Shown: in pieces, positions 8,343 through 15,883 of the stretch
Numbering within the stretch: position 1 is the stretch's first letter
Layout: each line of letters opens with the position of its first letter
Assembly: GCF_029868625.1 (NCBI RefSeq)
Contig: NZ_JARWOJ010000418.1
Location: 1 to 50,961 of the forward strand
Length of the DNA stretch: 50,961 bases
Reading direction: 5' to 3'
Source: Nocardia neocaledoniensis
GTDB taxonomy: Bacteria; Actinomycetota; Actinomycetes; Mycobacteriales; Mycobacteriaceae
Position numbers and translations under genes: made by a program
Notes under the pieces: generated by a model
Databases searched by the model: none
Told to the model about the DNA's origin: nothing
What the model saw: the letters and a program-made list of their open reading frames with translations, nothing else

Positions 8343-10169
8343 CTAGAAGGCGGCTTCGTCGAGTTCCATGATCGAGGAGTCGATCTCGGAGACGACCGCC
8401 CAGTCGGCACTCAGGCGGGGCAGTACCGTCCTGGCGAAGAACGCGGCGACCGCGACCTTGCCCTCGTAGAACGCGTGGTCGGTGCCACTGTCGGCGGAAT
8501 CCAGTACGGTGACCGCGATTTCGGCGGCGACGAGCAGGCGCCATGCGATGAGCAGGTCGCCGACGGCGAACAGGAAGCGGACCGATTCCACGCCGATCTT
8601 GTTCAGCTCGGCGGGGGTCTGCCGGGCGGCGAGCAGGTGGCCGGTGAGTCGACCCGCCATGTCCTGCACGTCCTCCAGCGCGGTGGCCAGCAGGATCTTC
8701 TCGGTCTTCAGGCGGCCGTTGTCGACCGTGGTCTGCCTGACCTGTCCGGCGATGTGGGCCAGTGCGACGCCCTGGTCGCGGGCGATCTTGCGGAAGAAGA
8801 AGTCCTGCGCCTGGATGGCGGTGGTGCCCTCGTAGAGGGAGTCGATCCTGGCATCGCGGAGGTATTGCTCGACCGGGTAGTCCCGCAGGAAGCCCGAACC
8901 GCCGAAGCACTGCAGTGATTCGGTCAGGCATTGATACGCGCGTTCGGAACCGACACCCTTCACGATCGGCAGCAACAGACCGTTGACCCGTGCGGCCAGT
9001 TCGGCGTCGGCGCCCGAAACATGCTGGGCGACAATCGGATCCTGGTGGGCGGCGGTGTAGAGGTAGAGCGAACGAAGACCCTCGGCGTACGCCTTCTGCG
9101 TCATCAGCGAGCGACGCACATCCGGGTGATGGGCGATGGTGACCTTCGCGGCCGTCTTGTCGAAGACCTCGGTCAGCGCACTGCCCTGCACGCGTTGCTT
9201 GGCGTATTCCAGCGCATTGAGGTACCCGGTCGACAGGGTCGCGATCGCTTTGGTGCCGACCATCATCCGGGCTTCCTCGATGACCTGGAACATCTGGGCG
9301 ATGCCGTCGTGCACGTCGCCGACGAGCCAGCCCTTCGCCGCAACGCCGTGGCCGCCGAAGGTCAGTTCACAGGTGGCCGAAGCGGTGAGGCCCATCTTGT
9401 GCTCGACGTTGGTGACGAACACGCCGTTTCGTTCGCCCGGTGCGCCGGTCTCGGCATCGAAGAGATACTTCGGCACCAGGAACAGACTCAGCCCCTTGGT
9501 CCCGGGCCGCGCGCCCTCGGGGCGGGCCAGGACCTGGTGGACGATGTTCTCGAACAGGTCGTCGGAGTCGGCGGAGGTGATGAACCGCTTGACACCTTCG
9601 ATGTGCCAGGAGCCGTCCTGCTGCTCGATCGCCCTGGTTCGCATCGCCCCCACATCCGAACCGGCATCCGGCTCGGTCAGCACCATGGTGGCGCCCCAAT
9701 CGCGTTGCACCGCAAGCGTTGCCCAGTGCCGCTGCTGCTCGGTGCCGATGCCTGCGACGATGTCGGCCATGGTCGGCCCCGTCAGATACATGTACGCGGC
9801 GGGCTGCGCACCGAGGACGAATTCACTGATCGCCCAGCTCAGCATCCGCGGGGCGGGGACACCGCCGATCGCCTCGGCTTTCCCGACCCGCCACCACTGG
9901 CCGTCGGACCAGGCACGCACCGAGCGTTTGAACGCCTCGGGCAGCCGCACCGTATGTGTCGCCAGATCGAACTCCGGCGGAGTGCGGTCGGCCTCGGCGA
10001 AGGATTCCGCGACCGGCCCCTCGGCCAGTCGCGCGGCCTCGGTCAGCATCGCCCGCACGGTATCGCCATCCAGATCACCGAACGCTCCGGTCCCCAGGAT
10101 CGCCTCCAGGTCGAAGACCTCGAACAGATTGAACTCGAGATCACGCACATTGCTCTTGTAGTGGCCCAC
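8343..10169 (-). CDS. Acyl-CoA dehydrogenase, FadE5-like
   Basis: FAD-dependent dehydrogenase of 608 residues that should introduce the alpha-beta double bond in acyl-CoA thioesters (first step of beta-oxidation). The protein starts MGHYKSNVRDLEFNLFEVFD and ends DSSIMELDEAAF, which match my memory of mycobacterial FadE5, as do the ~610-residue length and the long C-terminal extension. The middle holds MVLTEPDAGSDVGAMRTRAI (FAD/substrate loop) and KRFITSADSDDLFENI, and the catalytic Glu is in DSLYEGTTAIQAQDFFF. Family members are broad-range for chain length. It is divergent from the amine oxidase, with two TetR operators between them. Confidence 0.88.
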   Translation of the reverse strand: MGHYKSNVRDLEFNLFEVFDLEAILGTGAFGDLDGDTVRAMLTEAARLAEGPVAESFAEADRTPPEFDLATHTVRLPEAFKRSVRAWSDGQWWRVGKAEAIGGVPAPRMLSWAISEFVLGAQPAAYMYLTGPTMADIVAGIGTEQQRHWATLAVQRDWGATMVLTEPDAGSDVGAMRTRAIEQQDGSWHIEGVKRFITSADSDDLFENIVHQVLARPEGARPGTKGLSLFLVPKYLFDAETGAPGERNGVFVTNVEHKMGLTASATCELTFGGHGVAAKGWLVGDVHDGIAQMFQVIEEARMMVGTKAIATLSTGYLNALEYAKQRVQGSALTEVFDKTAAKVTIAHHPDVRRSLMTQKAYAEGLRSLYLYTAAHQDPIVAQHVSGADAELAARVNGLLLPIVKGVGSERAYQCLTESLQCFGGSGFLRDYPVEQYLRDARIDSLYEGTTAIQAQDFFFRKIARDQGVALAHIAGQVRQTTVDNGRLKTEKILLATALEDVQDMAGRLTGHLLAARQTPAELNKIGVESVRFLFAVGDLLIAWRLLVAAEIAVTVLDSADSGTDHAFYEGKVAVAAFFARTVLPRLSADWAVVSEIDSSIMELDEAAF

Positions 10170-10210
10170 CGGCCGCCCTCCTCGGTGTCGGTCTTGACGA
10201 TAGAATCTAA

Positions 10211-10229
10211 GTCGGTCAACCGTACGACA
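10211..10229. promoter_or_regulatory. TetR operator, site 2
   Basis: GTCGGTCAACCGTACGACA; with the preceding base it matches the 20-bp consensus site at 10310 at 14 of 20 positions, with the outer GTCGG and CGACA arms kept. It lies 41 bases upstream of the acyl-CoA dehydrogenase start. Confidence 0.55.
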
Positions 10230-10309
10230 AATTGTAGGCCAGTGGTGACGGCGCTGTGCAAGTAGAAGTGCAGGTCTTGTGTATCGGGCGCACTCTGTGG
10301 CCTACTGGA

Positions 10310-10329
10310 TGTCGGACGTACGTCCGACA
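10310..10329. promoter_or_regulatory. TetR operator, site 3 (perfect palindrome)
   Basis: TGTCGGACGTACGTCCGACA is a perfect 20-bp palindrome 39 bases before the amine oxidase start. It is the best of three related sites around this cluster. Confidence 0.75.
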
Positions 10330-10368
10330 TATTTCCGCACCAGGATCACGCCGGGACAGGGGTCGCGC

Positions 10369-11706
10369 ATGAGGCAGGAATCAGCAGACACAGCAGGGAC
10401 GCCGGATGCGACCGTGCCGGTGGTGGTGGTCGGCGCCGGATTGTCGGGGCTCGTCGCCGCTCGTGAGCTGCGCCGACATGGTCTCGAAGTGGTGGTGCTC
10501 GAGGCGGACGACCGGTTGGGCGGGCGCGCGTTGAGCGAGACGACCGCGCTGGGCTCGCGGGTGGATCTGGGTGGGCAGTGGATCGGTCACGACCACCACC
10601 GCGTCACCGCGCTGGCCGCCGAGCTCGGTGCCGAGAAGTTCACGATGCACACCGGGTTGTTGCCCGCCGTGCTCGACGGGTCGCGGAAGCTGCCGCTCTG
10701 GTCGCCTTCGCTGCTGTTCACCGGCGTGGTGATCGCCGCCGTCGAGGTACTCGCCCGAGTGGGTGTTCCCCAGCGGTACAACACGATGACGCTCGCCGAT
10801 GGGCTGGGCAAGCTGCCCGGGCGCACCTCGCGCCGACTGCTGGAGCTGGCCGCGCTCATCTCCTGGACCGCGGATCCGGATCAGTACTCGATCCATGCGA
10901 TGACGAGGATGATCCGGCACCAAGATGGTCTGCGCACCTGCCTGGCCACCCGCGGCGGCGCCCAGGAAGCACTCCTGGTGGAGGGATTCGGCGCGATCGT
11001 CGACGGCCTCGCCGGCGAACTCGGGGACCGGGTGCGGTCGCGCCATCAGGTCACCTCGATCACCCAGGGCGAGGACGGGGTCACCGTGGACACGACCGCG
11101 GGGCAGGTGCGGGCCTCGAAGGTCATCGTCACCGTCCCCCCGCCGAACTTGCGACGCATCGACTTCGAACCCCCGCTGCCCGCCCACCGGGCGGCGCTCG
11201 CCCGCACCACCCTCATGGGTTCGGTCTACAAGGCGATCGCGGTCTACACCAGCCCGTTCTGGCGCGACCGCGGCAACGGGGAGTTCCTTGTGCTCGACGC
11301 GCCGGGCCGGGCGATCTTCGACACCAGCCCGCCGACGGGGCCGGGGCACCTGTGTGTCCTGGTGGGCGGACCGGAAGCGCGCGCACTCGACCACCTCGAT
11401 CCCGCCGAACGGCGCGCGGCACTGCTCGGCGCACTGGCCGAACACCTCGGCCCCGAGGTGCTCGAACCGGTGAGCTGGCACGAAAAGGCCTGGCATCTGG
11501 ACGAATACACCGGCGGCGGCTACCTGGCTCTGCCGAGTCCTGGGACCACGGAAGGGATCTTTCCGCTGGATACGACACCGAGCGGCGACATCCACTGGGC
11601 AGGCACCGAATCCGCGGGAGACCATGCCGGCTACTTCGAAGGCGCCATCGAATCCGGCACCCGCGCGGCGGCCGAGGTGGTCGCGACGCTGACCCGCCGG
11701 AACTGA
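10369..11706 (+). CDS. Flavin-containing amine oxidase (monoamine oxidase family)
   Basis: FAD enzyme of 445 residues that should oxidise an amine to an aldehyde with release of ammonia and H2O2. The N-terminal dinucleotide fold VVVVGAGLSGLVAARELRR is at about 18-36, followed by LEADDRLGGRALSE and DLGGQWIG. The C-terminal FAD motif GDIHWAGTESAGDHAGYFEG and an EPPLPAHR substrate-domain segment are typical of the MAO/putrescine oxidase group. ATG 10369 is chosen since GGGACAGGGG lies just upstream; an earlier in-frame GTG would cross the operator. The next gene is an aldehyde dehydrogenase 12 bases downstream, which could oxidise the product. Confidence 0.87.
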   Translation: MRQESADTAGTPDATVPVVVVGAGLSGLVAARELRRHGLEVVVLEADDRLGGRALSETTALGSRVDLGGQWIGHDHHRVTALAAELGAEKFTMHTGLLPAVLDGSRKLPLWSPSLLFTGVVIAAVEVLARVGVPQRYNTMTLADGLGKLPGRTSRRLLELAALISWTADPDQYSIHAMTRMIRHQDGLRTCLATRGGAQEALLVEGFGAIVDGLAGELGDRVRSRHQVTSITQGEDGVTVDTTAGQVRASKVIVTVPPPNLRRIDFEPPLPAHRAALARTTLMGSVYKAIAVYTSPFWRDRGNGEFLVLDAPGRAIFDTSPPTGPGHLCVLVGGPEARALDHLDPAERRAALLGALAEHLGPEVLEPVSWHEKAWHLDEYTGGGYLALPSPGTTEGIFPLDTTPSGDIHWAGTESAGDHAGYFEGAIESGTRAAAEVVATLTRRN

Positions 11707-11718
11707 CGGAAGGACATC

Positions 11719-13170
11719 ATGGCAGGCCTGGCGAATACACCGGCACAGACCGTCGACGAACCGCTGCGATCAGCGGTCGGGGCGGTGGTCACCGCGCGCG
11801 GAGTCTTCGACTCCGGCGCGACTCGGCCGCTGGATGCCCGCGTCCAGCGGCTGCGGGCGCTGCGCACGCTGCTCACCGACAACGAGGCGGCGTTCGAGGC
11901 GGCTCTGTGGGCCGATCTACGCAAGAATCGAGCCGAGGCACAGTTCACCGAGATCAGCGTGGTGATCGCCGAGATCGATCACACGCTGCGCCACCTGCGG
12001 CGCTGGGCACGGCCCGAGCGCGGTCCGGTCCCGGCGGCACTGTTGCCGGGGAAGGCGCGGGTGGTCTCCGAGCCGCTGGGCGTGATCCTGGTGATCGCGC
12101 CATGGAACTATCCGGTGCAACTCCTCCTCGACCCGCTGGTCGGCGTGCTGGCCGCGGGCAATACCGCGGTCCTCAAGCCGAGTGAGCTCGCCCCGGCCAC
12201 CTCGTCGCTGATCACCCGGCTGGTGCCGACGTACTTTCCCGACGGCTCGGTGCGCGCGGTCGGCGGTGGTGTCCCCGAGACGACCGCGTTGCTCGAGCAG
12301 CGATTCGACCACATCGTGTTCACCGGCAGCGGCACGGTGGGTCGGATCGTGATGCGGGCGGCGGCCGAGCACCTGACGCCGGTCACCTTGGAGCTGGGCG
12401 GCAAATCACCGGTCTGGTTCGACGACGACGCCCACCTGCGGGCGGCCGCACGCAGACTGGCATGGGCGAAGTTCACCAACGCCGGCCAGACGTGCGTTGC
12501 CCCCGACTATGTGATGACCACCCCCGACCGGGTGCCCGCGCTGGTCGAGGCGCTGCGCGAGGCGATCACCGATATGTGGGGCACCGACCCGCGGGCCGGT
12601 CGCGACTACGGGCGCATCGTCAACGAAAGCCACTTCGACCGCCTCGTCGGCAGTCTCGACGGCGCGCGGATCCTCGTCGGCGGCGACCACGATCGCACCG
12701 ACCGCTACCTCGCACCGACCGTGGTGACCCTGCCCGGGCACCATCCCGGTCTCGGACCGGGCGCCGCGCATCCGCTCATGCGTGCGGAGATCTTCGGCCC
12801 GATCCTGCCCATCGTGGCCGTCGACTCGCCGCATCGCGCGGTCGAGCTGATCAACAGCTGGGACAAGCCGCTGGCACTGTATGTGTTCTCCGACTCGGCC
12901 GACACCCGCCGCCTGTTCGAACGCCACACGTCCTCCGGCGCGGTGGTCCATGATGCGGGACTGATCCACGTCGCCGCCAACGGCCTGCCCTTCGGCGGAG
13001 TAGGAGCCAGCGGCATGGGCGCCTATCACGGCAGTTACTCCTGGCGCACCTTCTCTCACCACAAACCGATCCTGCGCAAGCCCTTGACTCCCGACACCCT
13101 GCGCCTGATCCAGCCGCCCTTCACCGGCCTCCGCCAGCGCCTTGCCACGCTGCTGATCCGCCACGGGTGA
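11719..13170 (+). CDS. Aldehyde dehydrogenase, class 3 type
   Basis: NAD(P)-dependent aldehyde dehydrogenase of 483 residues. PLGVILVIAPWNYPVQLLLD, the general base Glu225 in LELGGKSP, and the nucleophile Cys259 in NAGQTCVAPDYV are all present, as is the EIFGPILPIV segment. The C-terminus PFGGVGASGMGAYHG and SHHKPILRK is typical of ALDH3-type (fatty or aromatic aldehyde) enzymes, which are shorter than class 1/2. GGAAGG precedes ATG 11719, 12 bases after the amine oxidase stop, so an operon is clear. It probably oxidises the aldehyde made by the amine oxidase to a carboxylic acid. Confidence 0.9.
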   Translation: MAGLANTPAQTVDEPLRSAVGAVVTARGVFDSGATRPLDARVQRLRALRTLLTDNEAAFEAALWADLRKNRAEAQFTEISVVIAEIDHTLRHLRRWARPERGPVPAALLPGKARVVSEPLGVILVIAPWNYPVQLLLDPLVGVLAAGNTAVLKPSELAPATSSLITRLVPTYFPDGSVRAVGGGVPETTALLEQRFDHIVFTGSGTVGRIVMRAAAEHLTPVTLELGGKSPVWFDDDAHLRAAARRLAWAKFTNAGQTCVAPDYVMTTPDRVPALVEALREAITDMWGTDPRAGRDYGRIVNESHFDRLVGSLDGARILVGGDHDRTDRYLAPTVVTLPGHHPGLGPGAAHPLMRAEIFGPILPIVAVDSPHRAVELINSWDKPLALYVFSDSADTRRLFERHTSSGAVVHDAGLIHVAANGLPFGGVGASGMGAYHGSYSWRTFSHHKPILRKPLTPDTLRLIQPPFTGLRQRLATLLIRHG

Positions 13171-13225
13171 GTCGGTCGCGCCGCGACTCGACAGCACACC
13201 GTCCACTCCCACGAAAAGGACAACG

Positions 13226-14383
13226 ATGACCGAATACGCCGCCGAACTCGCAGGTATGGGCCTGTTCACCGGCATCGCCCAGCACGAGAACTTCTGTCGG
13301 ATGCACACCGTGGTTCCGTCCGCCCGCATGACCGCCTCGTCCGAACCCCAGCAGTGGCCGGTAGGTGACCCGATGGAACTTCCGGCAAGCTACGAATTCG
13401 CCGGCCGGTCGAAATCGTTCGAAGACTTCTTCGTCGAGACCGACACGGCAGCGCTCCTGGTTCTGCAAGGCGGGGTGATCCGGCACGAGCAGTACGCGCT
13501 GACCGGCGGTCCCGACGTACCGTGGATCTCGATGTCGGTCGCGAAGAGCGTGGTTTCCGCGCTGGTCGGAATCGCCGTCGCCGAGGGCCACATCCGAAGC
13601 ATCGACGCACCGATCAGCGATTACGTACCGGTAGCGCCGGGCTCGGCTTACGACGGAGTCTCGATCAAGGATGTCCTCCAGATGTCCTCGGGAGCGCGGT
13701 GGAACGAGGACTACAGCGACGTCGACTCGGACGTGTTTCGCCTGAATGCCGCGATGGCCGGGCTCGGCACGCTCGACGAGTTCGTCGCTACCGTGGTGCG
13801 CGACAACGAACCTGGCGCGGTCTGCCGGTACAACTCCGGTGACACGCAGGTACTCGGCGCGTTGCTGGTGCGTGCCACCAAGCGGTCGATCACCGAGTAC
13901 ACACAGGAGAAGCTGTTCGAGCCGCTCGGCATGACCTCGCCCGGATACTGGCTGCTCGACAGCACCGGCATGGAGGTCGCGTTCGCCGGGCTGAACATGA
14001 CGGCACGGGACTTCGCGAAATTCGGTGAACTCTACCGAAATTCGGGCAGGTGGCAGGGCAACCAGATCGTCCCTGAGGATTGGGTCCGTGCCTCCGTCAC
14101 CCCGGATGCTCGGCACTTGCAGCCGGGTCGGCCGATCGTCGGGACCCACCGGTTCGACGACTACGGCTATGGCTATCAGTGGTGGGTCCCCGCGGGCGAC
14201 CGGGGTGAGTTCAGCGCGATCGGCGTATACAACCAGTTCGTCTATGTCGATCCGACAGCGGACGCTGTCATCGTCAAGCTCTCCGCCAATCGGGCCTACG
14301 GAACCTCCGACGGAGAGTCGACCAACCGCGAGGCCGAGACACTCGCCTTCCTCCGGTCGATCACCAGCATGCTGCGTAGCTGA
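13226..14383 (+). CDS. Beta-lactamase-fold serine hydrolase (class C / 6-aminohexanoate-dimer hydrolase-like)
   Basis: Hydrolase of 385 residues with the penicillin-binding fold. The SxxK nucleophile motif is SVAK in WISMSVAKSVVSALVGI, followed by SIKDVLQMSSGARWNEDY and the second motif Tyr in YNSGDTQVLG. This arrangement and the ARDFAKFGELYRNSGRW region resemble NylB-type amide or ester hydrolases rather than true beta-lactamases. No signal peptide is seen, so it is likely cytoplasmic. AAAGGA precedes ATG 13226. It follows the aldehyde dehydrogenase by 55 bases and may work on an amide or ester that feeds this pathway. Confidence 0.8.
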   Translation: MTEYAAELAGMGLFTGIAQHENFCRMHTVVPSARMTASSEPQQWPVGDPMELPASYEFAGRSKSFEDFFVETDTAALLVLQGGVIRHEQYALTGGPDVPWISMSVAKSVVSALVGIAVAEGHIRSIDAPISDYVPVAPGSAYDGVSIKDVLQMSSGARWNEDYSDVDSDVFRLNAAMAGLGTLDEFVATVVRDNEPGAVCRYNSGDTQVLGALLVRATKRSITEYTQEKLFEPLGMTSPGYWLLDSTGMEVAFAGLNMTARDFAKFGELYRNSGRWQGNQIVPEDWVRASVTPDARHLQPGRPIVGTHRFDDYGYGYQWWVPAGDRGEFSAIGVYNQFVYVDPTADAVIVKLSANRAYGTSDGESTNREAETLAFLRSITSMLRS

Positions 14384-14443
14384 CGGAGACTCCCCGGCCG
14401 GCAGGCGGGATACGACGGCACACTGCTGCACCGACACAACGTT

Positions 14444-14580
14444 CTGACTTGCGGCAACGGGTGTCGCAGGTGGTGCCCTCGGCAGGACACACAAAACATG
14501 GGCAACCGGAAAACGCCTGGTCATCGTGGATTCCTACACGGTCTAGCGACCCCGGTCCGCCTGTGCCGATCATATCGCGC
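14444..14580 (+). repeat. Island-flanking structured repeat, left copy
   Basis: This intergenic element recurs in the same direction at 48262-48398. Bases 14481-14526 are identical over 46 bp to 48299-48344, and similarity extends on both sides. Its left part forms a 9-pair stem (14448-14456 with 14462-14470, 5-base loop) that the other copy keeps with different bases. It is not a tRNA. It could be an attachment site, a mobile-element end or a structured RNA. The two copies enclose the 34-kb resistance region. Confidence 0.75.
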
Positions 14581-14591
14581 GGTGAGTTAAG

Positions 14592-14627
14592 AGCTGACAA
14601 CAGTGTGTCGCTCCGGCGCTGTCAGCT
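14592..14627. promoter_or_regulatory. Inverted repeat upstream of the histidine kinase
   Basis: AGCTGACA at 14592-14599 and TGTCAGCT at 14620-14627 are perfect inverted 8-mers, 20 bases apart, ending 30 bases before the kinase GTG. This may be an operator for the kinase gene. Confidence 0.4.
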
Positions 14628-14657
14628 GCTCGGCAGCGCTTCGCCTACGGTGAGCGT

Positions 14658-15809
14658 GTGATCGACTTGCGTGCACGCCGCGACCTGCAGCGTTTGTTGC
14701 GGTGGCTACCGTTGATGTTGATCCCGATACTGTTGTTGGCCAGCACGTATCCGGGCCAGTACCGGGTGCCGACCTACTATTGGCTGCTGGCGTTGGCCGC
14801 CGCAGTGGTGTTCGTGGCGGTCGCGCGGTGGCCGTTGGTGGTCTCGGTTGTGCTGTCGTCGTTGGCGGTGCCGATGCTGCGTGCACCAGCGTGGGGTGTG
14901 TCGGGGCTGGTGCCCTATCTTGGTGCGGTTGCGCTGGTGGTCGTCATCGCCAGGACGCATCGATGGGCGACGGTGGTGGTCGCAGCTGCGGGTTGGGCGG
15001 CTGCGATCGTGCTCGGGCGGGTTGGTTTGCATGAGACTTCCATCGGGCGTGCCTATATCGCAGTCGAAGTAGCTGCCTATGCAGGAGTTCCGTTGTTGTT
15101 GGGCTTGTATCTGCGTGGTCAACGCGATCTTGCCGACAACTTGCGCAGGCAGGCCGCCGACGCCGAGGCGCGCACGCGCATCGATGAGCGCGCAGCCATG
15201 GCCAGAGAACTGCACGACGTGGTCGCTCATCACATGGCTTCGATCATTTTGCGGATCTCGGTCGCCGGACATGTTGTTCGTGGGGCGGATTCGCGCATCG
15301 TCGGGGTGCTCGACGATGTACGGGCAACCGCCGCCGACGCGCTGTCCGATATCCGCAGGCTCCTGACCGGGTTACGCGATCCAGCGCTGGGTGTGGTGGC
15401 CTTGGTTGACAGCGATGCGGTGGCCACCGAGATCGCCGCGGCCATTACCCGCGTCCGTAGTGCTGGATTCACCGTCGACGCGCAGATCGACGCCGAGCTC
15501 GGCGGGCTGGACGCGATCAATCGTCTGACGCTGTTGCGGTTGGTGCAGGAATCGCTCACTAACGTGATGAAGCACGCGGATCGCGACGTTCCGGTGATGT
15601 TTCGGATCAGCAGTGATGAGGGCGGTATCGCGATGGTCGTGCTCAACGGTGGGCGTGCCCACGGGGTGCCCCATGGGCACGGCCTCGTCGGAATGCGGGA
15701 ACGTGCTGAACTCGCGGGTGGCGCACTGACCGTTGGCGCTGAGGACGATCATTGGGCCGTGCGCGCCCGGCTGTCGGTCAGCAAACGCGAAGACACCAAC
15801 CTGTCGTGA
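14658..15809 (+). CDS. Orphan sensor histidine kinase (HisKA_3 / NarL type)
   Basis: Membrane histidine kinase of 383 residues. Five or six hydrophobic segments fill residues 15-155, then a coiled linker, the dimerisation/phosphoacceptor box MARELHDVVAHHMASIILRI with His186, an N-box region LLRLVQESLTNVMKHAD, and a short G-box HGHGLVGMRERAELAGG. This is the DesK/NreB class, whose genes nearly always sit next to a LuxR-type response regulator. Here none follows: the MmpL gene meets it tail to tail 8 bases beyond the stop. GTG 14658 is the best start. The signal is unknown. Confidence 0.88.
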   Translation: MIDLRARRDLQRLLRWLPLMLIPILLLASTYPGQYRVPTYYWLLALAAAVVFVAVARWPLVVSVVLSSLAVPMLRAPAWGVSGLVPYLGAVALVVVIARTHRWATVVVAAAGWAAAIVLGRVGLHETSIGRAYIAVEVAAYAGVPLLLGLYLRGQRDLADNLRRQAADAEARTRIDERAAMARELHDVVAHHMASIILRISVAGHVVRGADSRIVGVLDDVRATAADALSDIRRLLTGLRDPALGVVALVDSDAVATEIAAAITRVRSAGFTVDAQIDAELGGLDAINRLTLLRLVQESLTNVMKHADRDVPVMFRISSDEGGIAMVVLNGGRAHGVPHGHGLVGMRERAELAGGALTVGAEDDHWAVRARLSVSKREDTNLS

Positions 15810-15883
15810 TCGCCGTGCTAATCAGCGGCGGCCGACGTTTCGGGTGCGCTTGTGTCGGATCGGATCCGGTGCCGGGTCGGTAG
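15806..15883 (+). pseudogene. Possible six-codon remnant of the missing response regulator
   Basis: A GTG overlapping the kinase stop (GTGA) opens a frame reading MIAVLI, exactly how LuxR-type response regulators commonly begin (MIxVLIADD), then turns into unrelated residues and stops at 15883. The 3' end of the convergent MmpL gene occupies this DNA from 15818 onward. The simplest reading is a deletion or recombination joint at about 15823 that removed the regulator. The match is only six residues, so this is suggestive. Confidence 0.4.

Noticed and set aside
13121..14524. Long antisense frame over the serine hydrolase
   Set aside because: It is the mirror of a well-supported gene and has no recognisable domain; high G+C content produces such frames.
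14444..14580. tRNA or known riboswitch in the repeated element
   Set aside because: There is no cloverleaf, anticodon arm or recognisable aptamer consensus; only one stem and a conserved core.
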